Assembly: GCF_003226555.1 (NCBI RefSeq)
Contig: NZ_QKQS01000023.1
Span: 1,465,104 to 1,529,103, forward strand
DNA length: 64,000 nucleotides
Direction of reading: 5' to 3'
Source of the DNA: Rhodopseudomonas palustris
GTDB taxonomy: Bacteria > Pseudomonadota > Alphaproteobacteria > Rhizobiales > Xanthobacteraceae
Part shown: positions 19,245 through 28,398 of the stretch, piece after piece
Position numbering within the stretch: the stretch's first letter is position 1
How the letters are laid out: each line of letters begins with the position of its first letter
Notes under the pieces: generated by a model
The model's input: the letters and a program-made list of their open reading frames with translations, nothing else
The model's database searches: none
What the model was told of the DNA's origin: nothing
Program-made: the position numbers and the translations under genes

Positions 19245-19385
19245 GACCTCTCCCCGCGCGCGGGGAGAGGTCGGATTGCGCAGCAATCCGGGTGAGGGGG
19301 CGTCTCCAGGTGGCCGAAACTCAGTGCCCGCGTCGCCCCTCACCCCAACCCTCTCCCCGCAAAGAGCGGGGCGAGGGAGCTCCCT
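19245..19385. repeat. Composite palindromic repeat downstream of fadB
   Basis: A perfect 28-bp palindrome (19245-19272, arms GACCTCTCCCCGCG) is followed by GGTGAGGGGGCG and, further on, CGCCCCTCACCCCAACC with CTCTCCCCGCAAAGAGCGGGG. It fills the 3' side of fadB and probably folds into several hairpins; its first hairpin may end the fadA-fadB transcript. Confidence 0.8.
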
Positions 19386-19594
19386 GCTGGTGGGGCGAGG
19401 CCTTCGCTTCGTCAAATGGACGAAAATGAAACGGGCCGGCTCATCGCGATCCGGTCTCTTTTGTTTTCGTCGTACTCTTCCCTCGTCATTGCAAGCGAAT
19501 CTGGCTCACTCGGTGTCGCGCCTCGGCACGCCTGTCAACCGGCCGACATGGCGGCTCGATAGCGTGGCTTCGATTGTCTGCTGATGGAAGTACA
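19386..19594. other. Rest of the fadB to glycosidase gap (19214-19594)
   Basis: Apart from the repeat at 19245-19385, this 381-bp gap shows no gene. The promoter of the following secreted protein should lie here; I could not pick convincing -35/-10 boxes. Confidence 0.4.
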
Positions 19595-21406
19595 GTGCCT
19601 CGGGCGACGTCGGGATCATCGCTACCCAAGTTCTTCCTGCGGGCGGTCAGCGTTCCGGCCGGCGTGCTCGCCGCATGTCTCTGGCTGGCCGCTCCAATTG
19701 CGAGCCGTGCAGCGTCGCTAGTGGTGGACGCCGCCGATGTCGTTGCGGAAAGCGAGAGCGGAGACGATCTTGCGGTCGTGAAGAGCATTTTCCAGGGCGC
19801 TCATGCGCCCCATGATTTCGCCTCGCTGGCGCCGATCGGCCCGATACTCGCCGACCTGAAGATGAAGCGGATGCGGATTCTCCACGCCGACGTCTACAGC
19901 GACCTCGACGTCGCCGGAAACTTCATGCCGAGCCCGCCCGGCACGTGGGACAACCTGACGTCTCAGATCGACTGGGCTGTTCAGAACGGGCTTTCGCTGC
20001 ATGTTCCGCTCGCCTTGCACATGCCGGCCAGCTTCGTTGCCTACGGCCCGGGAGAAACCTGGCCGCAGGCCATCGTCGACCGCTACAAGTCCTACGCCCG
20101 GCAGCTCGTCAGATATGTGGTGAAACGGGCGTTCGACGGCGGTGCCGCGTCCGTGACGTTCGAAGTCAGCAACGAGCTCGACGTCGCCGACGAAACGCCT
20201 TTGCACTACCAGGATTGGCTCGCCTGGTTCGCCCAATGCGGCACGTCCTGTTCGGCGGTCGCCAACCCGGTCGTGCTCGGCTATCTGCCGCTGGGGCCGT
20301 GGGGGCGCGCGTTGTGGTGGATCGACCCGGCCACCTACGATCTCGCATACCCGGAGATCTGGGGCACCGGTGGCTATCCGTTTCCGGGCGACCCGCGCCG
20401 CCTGACCCGAAACATCGCGCCGATGCAGAAGATCTACTGCGACGCCGTCGCCGATGTCCTGGCCGATCAGCCGTTGATGTCGAACTACCCGGGCAGGACG
20501 ATTGCGGTCGCCGGGCCGGCGTTTGCCGGCAACAGCTTTCGATCGGCGGAGGACCCGGCGACCCGCACCGAACGGCCGACGCTGGAGGAACAATTCATCG
20601 CACAGATGTTCGATCCGAACGCCGCCGGGGGGCAGTTCAACGTGTCGGCGCTGAACTACGTCTCGTTCCACTATTATGGCGATTTTCGCAACGGCTGGGA
20701 TGGTCCCACCACGTCGTTGAGATACGTTGCGACGCGGCTACGCGAGAAATTGGCGGCGGTCGGGCGCGGTGAGGTCAATCTGTTCGTGTCGGAGTGGGGC
20801 CCCCGAGCCGACGAAACCACCGACATCAATTATTCGCATAAGGGCGCGGCCTGGGCGGCGGCGTTCCTGGCCGAAGCCGTTGCCAGCAAGATCGCGCTGG
20901 GTTCGTATTTGCAGTACACCGACGCAGTTGGCCAAGCCGCAACCGGATCGATCGCAATCGCCAGTCTGGTGCACAAGCTCGACGGCGTGTATCACCCGAA
21001 GCCACCAGCCAACGTCTTCCAGATGGTCGCGATGATGTCGGGGGCGCGCAGGCCGGTATCGGGTTTGTCGGAGAGCAACCCGGATATCGGCGCCATCGCC
21101 TCCAGCGATGCGAATTCCGCCGGTGTCCTCGTCTTCAACTACAATCCCGACTTCAACGACACGGCGCAGGATTTCACCGTCGAGCTGCGCCGGCTGCCGT
21201 TCGCCGGCCGCGAGGTCACCATCGAGCGCTATCTGATCGATGCCCGGACCAGCAATCTGCAGGCCTTTCTGGCGCTCCCGAGCCACCCGCCTCCGGACCT
21301 GCAGCGCGTCGAACGATTCACCGCGCAGGTCGATTCCATGGGTGTTCTGACATTGCCGCCGCGCACGCTCGGTCTCGGTGTCAGCTTCTGGCGGGTCACC
21401 GACTAG
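19595..21406 (+). CDS. Secreted clan-A glycoside hydrolase-like protein
   Basis: 603 residues from GTG 19595 (GGAAG five bases upstream); TTG 19574 is an alternative. A signal peptide ends near AAPIASRAA. The central domain looks like a (beta/alpha)8 barrel of clan GH-A, nearest to GH39-type in my judgement: SNELDV places an Asn-Glu acid/base candidate and LFVSEWGP a Glu nucleophile candidate. The C-terminal 100 residues look like a beta-sandwich. It probably cleaves or binds an exported polysaccharide. It stands alone between unrelated genes, and its family assignment is tentative. Confidence 0.6.
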   Translation: MPRATSGSSLPKFFLRAVSVPAGVLAACLWLAAPIASRAASLVVDAADVVAESESGDDLAVVKSIFQGAHAPHDFASLAPIGPILADLKMKRMRILHADVYSDLDVAGNFMPSPPGTWDNLTSQIDWAVQNGLSLHVPLALHMPASFVAYGPGETWPQAIVDRYKSYARQLVRYVVKRAFDGGAASVTFEVSNELDVADETPLHYQDWLAWFAQCGTSCSAVANPVVLGYLPLGPWGRALWWIDPATYDLAYPEIWGTGGYPFPGDPRRLTRNIAPMQKIYCDAVADVLADQPLMSNYPGRTIAVAGPAFAGNSFRSAEDPATRTERPTLEEQFIAQMFDPNAAGGQFNVSALNYVSFHYYGDFRNGWDGPTTSLRYVATRLREKLAAVGRGEVNLFVSEWGPRADETTDINYSHKGAAWAAAFLAEAVASKIALGSYLQYTDAVGQAATGSIAIASLVHKLDGVYHPKPPANVFQMVAMMSGARRPVSGLSESNPDIGAIASSDANSAGVLVFNYNPDFNDTAQDFTVELRRLPFAGREVTIERYLIDARTSNLQAFLALPSHPPPDLQRVERFTAQVDSMGVLTLPPRTLGLGVSFWRVTD

Positions 21407-21464
21407 AATCGGTCGACGATCCGGAGAGCCCGATGATGGAACGGCCCTCCGGTCGCCGCCAATC

Positions 21465-22079
21465 TCACGCCTTCTGTAGCAGGCCTTCCCGCTGCATGGC
21501 TTCCTGCACCTTCGGCCGCGCCGCGACGCGGGCCTTGAAGGCGGCGAGGTTGGGGTAGGGGGTAAGGTCGATCTTCATCCGGTCGCACCAGCTCAGGATC
21601 ACGAACAGATAGCCGTCGGCCACCGTGAACGAGGAGCCCATCAGGTAGTCTTTGCCGGCGAGCTGCTTGTCGACGTAGCCGAGGTGGCGGGCGATGCGGT
21701 CCTTGAAGAAGGTCTTCGCCTCGTCGTTCAGTGTCGGGGCGAACAGCGGGCCGAAGCTCTTGTGCAGGTCGGTCGAGATGTAGTTCAGCCATTCCTGCAG
21801 CCGGTAACGCTCCATCGTCCCGGCCTTCGGCGCCAGCTTGCCGGAGCCTTCCTGGTCGGCGATGAACTGCACGATCGCCGGGCCCTCGGTCAGCACCGAT
21901 CCGTCGTCGAGGCCGAGCGCCGGCACCGAGCCCTTCGGGTTGATCGCGCCGTAGTCGTCGCCGGTCTCCAGCTTCTTGGCCCGGATGTCGACCTTGACCA
22001 GGTCGAACGGCAGGCCGGCTTCGCTGAGGGCGATATGCGGCGACAATGAACAGGCGCCGGGCGAATAATACAGCTTCAT
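21465..22079 (-). CDS. gstA: Glutathione S-transferase (beta-class type)
   Basis: 204 residues. The thioredoxin-fold N-terminus MKLYYSPGACSLSPHIALSE carries the beta-class Cys10, and NPKGSVPAL holds the cis-Pro; an all-alpha domain follows. It conjugates or reduces substrates with glutathione in the cytoplasm. The divergent MarR gene and gshA lie next to it. Shine-Dalgarno GAGGAA precedes the ATG. The promoter is readable: TTGACT, 16 bp, TTTAAT, with a dyad in its spacer. Confidence 0.92.
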   Translation of the reverse strand: MKLYYSPGACSLSPHIALSEAGLPFDLVKVDIRAKKLETGDDYGAINPKGSVPALGLDDGSVLTEGPAIVQFIADQEGSGKLAPKAGTMERYRLQEWLNYISTDLHKSFGPLFAPTLNDEAKTFFKDRIARHLGYVDKQLAGKDYLMGSSFTVADGYLFVILSWCDRMKIDLTPYPNLAAFKARVAARPKVQEAMQREGLLQKA

Positions 22080-22121
22080 GGGCGGTTCCTCGGGGTGGGA
22101 TTGGATTTGCGGCCGCGGGCG

Positions 22122-22149
22122 ATTAAATGCCGGTGCATGGGCAAGTCAA
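22122..22149 (-). promoter_or_regulatory. gst promoter
   Basis: Minus strand: -35 TTGACT (22144-22149), 16-bp spacer, -10 TTTAAT (22122-22127). The predicted transcript starts near 22115, giving a leader of about 36 nt that contains the GAGGAA ribosome-binding site. Confidence 0.65.
22127..22138. promoter_or_regulatory. Candidate MarR operator 1
   Basis: ATGCCGGTGCAT, an ATGC..GCAT dyad in the spacer of the gst promoter. The second copy is centred 28 bp away at 22155-22166. Confidence 0.5.
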
Positions 22150-22154
22150 GATTG

Positions 22155-22166
22155 ATGCACCTGCAT
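22155..22166. promoter_or_regulatory. Candidate MarR operator 2
   Basis: ATGCACCTGCAT, with 5-base perfect arms around CC. It overlaps a possible marR promoter (TTGATG 22152-22157, 18 bp, TACAGT 22176-22181), so binding here could autoregulate marR. Confidence 0.5.
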
Positions 22167-22189
22167 ACACTGCGCTACAGTCGCCGCGG

Positions 22190-22693
22190 ATGGACGAGTC
22201 GATGAAACGCAAGCCGTCGACCGAGGCGACTGCCGCCTGGGTCCGCCTGATGCGGGTCCGGAGCCGGGTGTTGGACGCTGTCGAACAGGATCTGAAAAAG
22301 GCGGGCTTCCCGCCGCTGGCGTGGTACGACGCGCTGCTCGAACTGGCGCGCGCGCCGGGCGGAGAGATGCGCCCGGTCGAGCTCGAAAAGCAGATGCTGA
22401 TCCCGCAATACTCCACCTCGCGCCTGGTCGACCGGCTGGTCGACGAGGGCCTGGCGGTGCGCCGTGAATGTCGCAGCGACAAGCGCGGCCAGTTCGTCGA
22501 AATCACCGAGGCGGGGCGCGAGTTGCAAAAGAGGATGTGGACCGCCTATTCGGCGGCGATCGAAAAGCACGTCGGTTCGAAATTGTCCGATGCCGACGCC
22601 GCCGATTTGTGCGGGCTGCTCGACCGGCTCGGCTGCTCGTGTGACGGCTCTGCCGCTGCGCTCGATGCGCGAGACACCGCAGTCTCGCGATGA
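22190..22693 (+). CDS. MarR-family transcriptional regulator
   Basis: 167 residues from ATG 22190. The winged helix is seen as LARAPGGEMRPVELEKQMLI, PQYSTSRLVDRLVDEGLAVR and ECRSDKRGQFVEITEAGREL. It diverges from gst across about 110 bp holding two matching dyads, so it most likely represses gst and itself in response to an electrophile or oxidant. No Shine-Dalgarno precedes the ATG, and the predicted transcript start is only about 2 nt upstream, so the mRNA may be leaderless. ATG 22202 is an alternative start. Confidence 0.87.
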   Translation: MDESMKRKPSTEATAAWVRLMRVRSRVLDAVEQDLKKAGFPPLAWYDALLELARAPGGEMRPVELEKQMLIPQYSTSRLVDRLVDEGLAVRRECRSDKRGQFVEITEAGRELQKRMWTAYSAAIEKHVGSKLSDADAADLCGLLDRLGCSCDGSAAALDARDTAVSR

Positions 22694-22786
22694 TAAACGA
22701 CTCTCGCTTCGCGTTCGCGGTTGCTTCCCGCCGCGGTTTCCACCACCTGGCGTCGCCCGATCTCGCGCGCTTCTTCCGGACTGCCC

Positions 22787-24157
22787 ATGGCGCGTGACCA
22801 ACTCGATATGACCCCGCTGAATTCGCGCGACGAACTGGTCGCGTGGCTGGAAGCGGGCGTAAAATCGCCGGCCGAATTCCGTATCGGCACCGAGCACGAG
22901 AAGACCCCGTTCACGCTGGAAGGGCATCACCCGGTGCCCTACGAGGGCGCGCGCGGCATCGGCGCTCTGCTCGACGGTATGCAAATCCTGCTCGGTTGGG
23001 AGCCGATCATGGAGGGGCCGCACATCATCGGGCTGCACGACGTGACCGGCGGCGGTGCGATCTCGCTGGAGCCGGGTGGACAGTTCGAACTGTCCGGCGC
23101 GCCGGTGGAGACCGTGCACCAGACCCATGCCGAACTGATGGCGCATCTTTCCCAGGTCCGGGAGGTCGCCACCCCGCTCGGCATCGGCTTCCTCGGCCTC
23201 GGTCTGACGCCGTCGTGGTCGCGCAGCGACATCCCGGTGATGCCGAAGGGCCGCTACAAGATCATGACCAACTACATGCCGAAGGTCGGCTCCTACGGCC
23301 TCGACATGATGTACCGGACCTGCACGGTGCAGACCAATCTCGACTTCTCCTCCGAAGCCGACATGGTCAAGAAGCTGCGGGTGTCGCTGGCGCTGCAGCC
23401 GGTCGCCACCGCGCTGTTCGCGAATTCGCCGTTCACCGAGGGCAAGCCGAACGGCCTGCTGTCGTTCCGCTCCGAGATCTGGCGCGACACCGACAATGAT
23501 CGCTCCGGCATGCTGCCCTGGGCGTTCGAGGACGGCATGGGGTTCGAGCGCTGGGTCGACTACGCGCTCGATGTGCCGATGTATTTCGTCAAGCGCGGTG
23601 ACGACTACATCGACGTCGCCGGATCTTCGTTCCGCGACTTCTTCGACGGCAACAACGACATGCTGCCGGGGCAGCGTCCGACGCTGTCGGACTGGGCCAA
23701 CCATCTGTCGACGATCTTCCCCGAGGTGCGGCTGAAGCGGTATCTCGAAATGCGCGGCGCCGACGGCCAGCCATGGGGTCGGCTGACCGCCCTGCCGGCG
23801 TTCTGGGTCGGCCTTTTGTACGATGACGCCAGCCTTGATGCTGCCTGGGACATGGTCAAAGGCTGGACCGCCGAGGAGCGCCAGGTGCTGCGGGACGAGG
23901 TGCCACGGCTCGGCTTCAAAGCGAAGATCGGCAACCGCTTCCTGTTCGAGGTTGCCAAGGATTGCTTGGTGCTGGCGCATGCTGGGCTGCGCCGCCGCGG
24001 GCGGATCGACGGTTCCGGCCTCGATGAATCGCGGCATCTGGCGCCGCTCGACCACATCCTCGACAGCGGTCGCACGCCGGCCGAAGAAATGCTCGAGAAG
24101 TATCATGGCGTCTGGCGCGGCTCGGTGGAGCCGGCCTACGACGAATACGCGTTCTGA
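22787..24157 (+). CDS. gshA: Glutamate-cysteine ligase (plant/alphaproteobacterial type)
   Basis: 456 residues from ATG 22787. Landmarks are FRIGTEHEKTPF near the N-terminus, GGGAISLEPGGQFELSGAP, MYRTCTVQTNLDFSS and the C-terminal VWRGSVEPAYDEYAF. It joins L-glutamate and L-cysteine in the first, ATP-dependent step of glutathione synthesis. Two cysteines outside the active site could allow redox control as in plant enzymes, but this is not readable here. Position next to gst and its MarR regulator makes a glutathione cluster. Confidence 0.94.
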   Translation: MARDQLDMTPLNSRDELVAWLEAGVKSPAEFRIGTEHEKTPFTLEGHHPVPYEGARGIGALLDGMQILLGWEPIMEGPHIIGLHDVTGGGAISLEPGGQFELSGAPVETVHQTHAELMAHLSQVREVATPLGIGFLGLGLTPSWSRSDIPVMPKGRYKIMTNYMPKVGSYGLDMMYRTCTVQTNLDFSSEADMVKKLRVSLALQPVATALFANSPFTEGKPNGLLSFRSEIWRDTDNDRSGMLPWAFEDGMGFERWVDYALDVPMYFVKRGDDYIDVAGSSFRDFFDGNNDMLPGQRPTLSDWANHLSTIFPEVRLKRYLEMRGADGQPWGRLTALPAFWVGLLYDDASLDAAWDMVKGWTAEERQVLRDEVPRLGFKAKIGNRFLFEVAKDCLVLAHAGLRRRGRIDGSGLDESRHLAPLDHILDSGRTPAEEMLEKYHGVWRGSVEPAYDEYAF

Positions 24158-24302
24158 ACGCTGGCGGACCAAGGCCACGCTGGTCCGCGCCGTTCATCCC
24201 CCATACAGGTTGTCAGCCGTCAGATGAGGGCTTGGGGCTGCGCTCCGGATCGGCAGAGTTTCATCGGCCGGGATTCCGAGCCTAACGCGAAAGCAAGTGT
24301 GA

Positions 24303-24854
24303 ATGCGAAGCGGCCTGCTCAGGGCGTGTTGGCTCGTGCTCGCCGTGGCAGCGGCGACGCTGTCGCCGCATGCGTCGTGGGCACAGGCGAACTTCGACCG
24401 GATCGGCGGCGACTATCTGCGCACGCCGGTGACCAGCGGTGATCCGGCCGAATGCGGACTGATGTGCGAGCGCGACAAGCGTTGCCGGTCGTGGACCTTC
24501 AGCTATCCGCGCTCGCCCGAGGACGGGGCGATGTGCTGGCTGAAGAGCACGGTACCGCCCCGGACGCCGAGCTCCTGCTGCGTCTCGGGTGTCCGTGGCG
24601 CCGGGGTGCTGGAGCCACGCAACGATTCCAACGAGGTCTCGATCGATCGTTACGGCGGCGACTACCGTAATTTCGAGTTGAAGCAGGGCGAAGGCGACGA
24701 GGCCTGCAAGGCTGCCTGCGTCGACGAGCACAAATGCCGGGCCTGGACCTACGCCCGCCCGGGCTATGTCGGGCGCAACGCGCGCTGCTTCCTGAAGAGC
24801 CACATCAAGCCGCCGCGGCGGAAGCCCGGGTTTATTTCGGGCGTGGTCAGGTAA
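24303..24854 (+). CDS. Secreted protein with two PAN/Apple domains
   Basis: 183 residues with a signal peptide ending at ASWAQA. Two tandem repeats follow: DRIGGDYLR to SGVRG and DRYGGDYRN to SGVVR. Each has CGLMCERDKRCRSWTF- or CKAACVDEHKCRAWTY-type cysteine spacing with a further C in CWLK or CFLK, the PAN pattern. PAN modules bind proteins or sugars outside the cell; the ligand is unknown. It could be expressed with the thioredoxin and CcdA genes, starting 75 bp downstream, whose disulfide chemistry would suit this cysteine-rich protein. Confidence 0.82.
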   Translation: MRSGLLRACWLVLAVAAATLSPHASWAQANFDRIGGDYLRTPVTSGDPAECGLMCERDKRCRSWTFSYPRSPEDGAMCWLKSTVPPRTPSSCCVSGVRGAGVLEPRNDSNEVSIDRYGGDYRNFELKQGEGDEACKAACVDEHKCRAWTYARPGYVGRNARCFLKSHIKPPRRKPGFISGVVR

Positions 24855-24929
24855 CATCCCGGCTTGCCCCGGCGTATCTGTTGCGCGCGGCCGAAGCGGC
24901 CCTGCGCTTGCGCAACGGAGGACTACGCC

Positions 24930-25340
24930 ATGTCGCCGACCATCACCCGAAAGAGCTTCAACCGCGCCGTGCTGGCGGCCGCCGTCGCCGCGCTGCTGCC
25001 GCTGTCGGCGGCGCTGGCGTCGACCGCCAGTCCCTACACTCCGGCGGCTTTCAAGGCGGCGCAGTCTGCCGGTGAGCCGGTGCTGATCGAGATTCACGCC
25101 GATTGGTGCCCGACCTGCAAGGCGCAGACGCCGATCATCCAGCGCCTCACTGCTGATCCGAAATTCGCCAAGCTGAAGGTCTTCCGGGTCGATTTCGACG
25201 GCCAGAAGGACGTGGTGAAGCAGTTCGGCGCCACCATGCAGTCGACCCTGATCGTGTTCAACGGCGCCGCCGAAAAGGGGCGTTCGGTCGGCGACACCAA
25301 GGAAGCCTCGATCGCATCGTTGCTCGCCAAGGCGCTGTGA
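24930..25340 (+). CDS. Periplasmic thioredoxin-like protein
   Basis: 136 residues from ATG 24930 (GGAGG 8 bases upstream). A twin-less signal peptide (AVLAAAVAALLPLSAALAS) is followed by a thioredoxin domain with active site HADWCPTCKAQ and cis-Pro region GATMQSTLIVF, in which the usual cis-Pro is replaced by Ser-Thr. With the CcdA homologue starting 5 bp downstream it forms a route that carries reductant from the cytoplasm to periplasmic disulfides. Role in cytochrome c maturation or general repair cannot be separated. Confidence 0.87.
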   Translation: MSPTITRKSFNRAVLAAAVAALLPLSAALASTASPYTPAAFKAAQSAGEPVLIEIHADWCPTCKAQTPIIQRLTADPKFAKLKVFRVDFDGQKDVVKQFGATMQSTLIVFNGAAEKGRSVGDTKEASIASLLAKAL

Positions 25341-25344
25341 CGCC

Positions 25345-26061
25345 GTGACCGCGCTGGCGCTGGCCTTCGTTGCCGGGCTGCTGTCGATCCTGTCGCCCTG
25401 CGTGCTGCCGCTGGTGCCGATCGTACTTGGCGCCGCGGTGGCGCAGCATCGCCATGGGCCGCTGGCCCTGGCGGGTGGGCTGGCGCTGTCGTTCACGCTG
25501 ATCGGGCTGCTGGTTGCGGTGGCGGGCTTCAGCCTCGGCCTCGACGCCGGCTTCTTTCGGGCTGCGGCAGCGGTGACGATGATCGCGCTCGGTGTGGTGC
25601 TGCTGGTTCCGGCGGCGCAGATGCGGCTCGCCGCCGCCGGCGCTCCGATGTCGAGTTGGGCGGATCAGTATTTCGGCCAGACCGCAGGCGCGGGTCTCGC
25701 AGGGCAATTCGGCATCGGCCTGCTGCTCGGGGCGGTGTGGTCACCTTGCGTCGGGCCGACGCTCGGGGCGGCATCGCTGCTCGCTTCGCAAGGCCGCGAT
25801 CTTCCGATGGTGGCGTTGACCATGGCCGCGTTCGGAATCGGCGCCGCGCTGCCGCTGATCGCGCTCGGCCTGTTGTCGCGGGCGAGCCTGATGGCGATCC
25901 GGGGGCGGCTGTTGTCGGCCGGTAAGCTCGGCAAGGCGGTGCTCGGCGTCGCCTTCATCGCGATCGGTGTTGCGATCGTGACTGGGGTCGACAAGCAGAT
26001 CGAGGCTGCGTTGGTCGCGGCCTCGCCGGACTGGCTCACCGATCTGACGACGCGGTTCTGA
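25345..26061 (+). CDS. CcdA/DsbD-type transmembrane thiol:disulfide transporter
   Basis: 238 residues, GTG start, six membrane helices. The paired redox cysteines sit in LSPCVLPLVPIV (TM1) and VWSPCVGPTLG (TM4). It moves electrons from cytoplasmic thioredoxin across the inner membrane to a periplasmic partner, here most likely the thioredoxin-like protein encoded immediately upstream. Confidence 0.9.
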   Translation: MTALALAFVAGLLSILSPCVLPLVPIVLGAAVAQHRHGPLALAGGLALSFTLIGLLVAVAGFSLGLDAGFFRAAAAVTMIALGVVLLVPAAQMRLAAAGAPMSSWADQYFGQTAGAGLAGQFGIGLLLGAVWSPCVGPTLGAASLLASQGRDLPMVALTMAAFGIGAALPLIALGLLSRASLMAIRGRLLSAGKLGKAVLGVAFIAIGVAIVTGVDKQIEAALVAASPDWLTDLTTRF

Positions 26062-26081
26062 CAGCGCGCCGAGGCCCGCCC

Positions 26082-26852
26082 TCAGTGCACCGAGGTGAAG
26101 AACCGCGCCACCCGGAAGCCCGACAACCAGTCGGTGATCGGCTGGCGGCGGACGCCGGGATTCCATGAGCCGACGATGGCATCGACCCGGCCGACCAGAT
26201 CGTCGATCGGCAGCAGGCCGACGCCGCCGTCGCGCACTGGGACGCGACTGTCGGAGGAGTTGTCGCGATTGTCGCCCATCACGAAGAGATGACCCGGCGG
26301 CACCGTCACTTCCGGCGTGTTGTCGAGCCGGCCGTTGTCGTACAGCTTGAAGATCGGGTGGGCGACGCCGCCGGGCAGGGTTTCGATATAACGTGCGGCG
26401 GTCTCGTAGGAGCCGCTGTCGTCCTCGGCGCGGCCGGTCCCGTCGGGCGTCACCTTGGCGGCTTCGCCGTTGATGAACACCCGGCCGCCGTCGATCTGGA
26501 CCCGATCTCCGGGAAGGCCGATCACCCGCTTGACCCAGACCTGCGAGCGGTCGCCCGGCCAGCGGAACACCACGACGTCGCCGCGGTGCGGGGCCGAGCC
26601 GAACAGCCGGCCGGTCTCCGGAAACGCGACATGGATCGGCAGCGATGCGCTCGAATAGCCGTAAGGATATTTCGAGGCGAGCAGCGCGTCGCCGATCAGC
26701 AGCGTCGGCTCCATCGAGCCCGACGGCACGTAGAACGGTTCGGCGAGGGCAGCCTTGCCGACCAGCACGATCGCCACCACCGCGGCGAGCTGCGTCAGCT
26801 GCGAGCCCCAGCGCCGCGCGGTGCTCGCGGCCGTCTCCGTCTTCGTCGTCAT
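26082..26852 (-). CDS. lepB: Signal peptidase I
   Basis: 256 residues from ATG 26852, one N-terminal membrane helix. Box B PSGSMEPTLLIGD holds the nucleophile Ser46, box D VKRVIGLPGD the general-base lysine, and box E MGDNRDNSSDSR the remaining conserved residues. It removes signal peptides from exported proteins on the periplasmic face. Its start overlaps the tldD stop as ATGA, so it is translated with tldD. Whether this is the main or a second lepB cannot be judged from the window. Confidence 0.93.
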   Translation of the reverse strand: MTTKTETAASTARRWGSQLTQLAAVVAIVLVGKAALAEPFYVPSGSMEPTLLIGDALLASKYPYGYSSASLPIHVAFPETGRLFGSAPHRGDVVVFRWPGDRSQVWVKRVIGLPGDRVQIDGGRVFINGEAAKVTPDGTGRAEDDSGSYETAARYIETLPGGVAHPIFKLYDNGRLDNTPEVTVPPGHLFVMGDNRDNSSDSRVPVRDGGVGLLPIDDLVGRVDAIVGSWNPGVRRQPITDWLSGFRVARFFTSVH

Positions 26853-28276
26853 CCGCCGGTGCCTCCGACCGTAATCCGATCCATGCGCAGCGTCGGCTGA
26901 CCGACACCCACCGGCACGCCCTGGCCGTTCTTGCCGCAGGTGCCGATGCCGTCGTCGAGCTGCATGTCGCTTCCGATCATGGAAATGCGGTGCAAATCGG
27001 TCGGGCCGTTGCCGATCAGCATCGCGCCCTTCAGCGGTGCGCCGATCTTGCCGTTCTCGATCCGGTAGGCCTCGGTGCACTGGAACACGTATTTGCCTGA
27101 CGTGATGTCGACCTGACCGCCGCCGAAGTTCACCGCGTAGATGCCGTTCTTCACCGAGGCGAGGATTTCGGCCGGATCACGCTGGCCGGCCAGCATGTAG
27201 GTGTTGGTCATCCGCGGCATCGGCACGTGGGCGTAGGACTGCCGGCGGCCGTTGCCGGTTGGCTTCATGCCCATCAGCCGGGCATTCTGGCGATCCTGCA
27301 TGTAGCCGGTGAGAATGCCGTCCTCGATCAGCACGGTGCGGCTGGTCGGGGTGCCTTCGTCGTCGATCGACAGCGAACCGCGCCGCGCCGAGATGGTGCC
27401 GTCGTCGACCACGGTGACGCCCTTGGCGGCAACCTGCTGGCCGAGCAGGCCCGCGAAGGCTGAAGTCTTCTTGCGGTTGAAGTCGCCTTCGAGGCCGTGA
27501 CCGACCGCCTCGTGCAGCATCACACCGGGCCAGCCCGGGCCGAGCACCACGTCCATCTCGCCGGCGGGCGCCGGGACCGATTCCAGATTGACCAGCGCTT
27601 CGCGCAGCGCGCCGTCTGCGGCGTCGCGCCATGCCTTGGTCTCGATGAAGCGCGCATAGGGTTCACGGCCCCCATAGCCCTTCGAGCCGCTCTCCTGACG
27701 GTCACCCTGGCCGGCGACGACTGAGACGTTGACCCGCACCAAGGGGCGGATGTCGCGATAGCTTTCGCCGTCGGGGCGCAGGATCTCGACCACCTGCCAG
27801 GTGGCGCCGACCGACACCGACACCTGCCGCACCCGCGGGTCCTTGTCGCGGATATAGGCGTCGATCTCGCCGAGCAGCTTGACCTTGGCCTCGAAGCCGG
27901 GCGCGTCGAGTGGATTGTCGTCGCCGTACAGCCGCACATTGGTGTGCGGCGGCGCGACCGACAGGCTGCCGCTGTAATCGCCGCGCACGGCCGCGACCGC
28001 GTCCGCGGCGCGGATCAGCGCCGGCAGCGACACGTCGGAGGAGTGCGCATAGCCGACCGCGTCGTCCTTAACGGCGCGTAAACCGAAGCCCTGCGCGGTG
28101 TCGTAGGTCGCCTGCTTCAGCCGGCCATTGTCGAACGCCAGCGCCTCGGTCTGGCTGTATTCGAGAAACAGCTCGCCATCATCGGCGCCCGCAAGCCCCC
28201 GCGCGATCTCGCGCCTCACTTCGTCGCGATCGAGATTGGCGCGGTCGATGAGCGAGGTCTGGGCTGGGTTGGTCAT
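26849..28276 (-). CDS. tldD: TldD metalloprotease
   Basis: 475 residues from ATG 28276. The metal-binding HExxxH motif is seen in MLHEAVGHGLEGDF. TldD works with TldE/PmbA as a cytoplasmic peptide protease that matures modified peptides and removes other unfolded peptides; its partner is not in this window. A longer frame to 28384 exists but begins with unrelated residues. It overlaps lepB by 4 bases. Confidence 0.93.
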   Translation of the reverse strand: MTNPAQTSLIDRANLDRDEVRREIARGLAGADDGELFLEYSQTEALAFDNGRLKQATYDTAQGFGLRAVKDDAVGYAHSSDVSLPALIRAADAVAAVRGDYSGSLSVAPPHTNVRLYGDDNPLDAPGFEAKVKLLGEIDAYIRDKDPRVRQVSVSVGATWQVVEILRPDGESYRDIRPLVRVNVSVVAGQGDRQESGSKGYGGREPYARFIETKAWRDAADGALREALVNLESVPAPAGEMDVVLGPGWPGVMLHEAVGHGLEGDFNRKKTSAFAGLLGQQVAAKGVTVVDDGTISARRGSLSIDDEGTPTSRTVLIEDGILTGYMQDRQNARLMGMKPTGNGRRQSYAHVPMPRMTNTYMLAGQRDPAEILASVKNGIYAVNFGGGQVDITSGKYVFQCTEAYRIENGKIGAPLKGAMLIGNGPTDLHRISMIGSDMQLDDGIGTCGKNGQGVPVGVGQPTLRMDRITVGGTGG

Positions 28277-28398
28277 GAGGTCCTGTTCCCGAAGTTGTTC
28301 GGGGCACAACATAGGTGGTCTGACCTGGTTCTGCGAGGGGTTGGCGGATTTGGGAGCGGCGCCTGCGCCCCACCGAAAAAGCATGCTATGGTGTTCAG

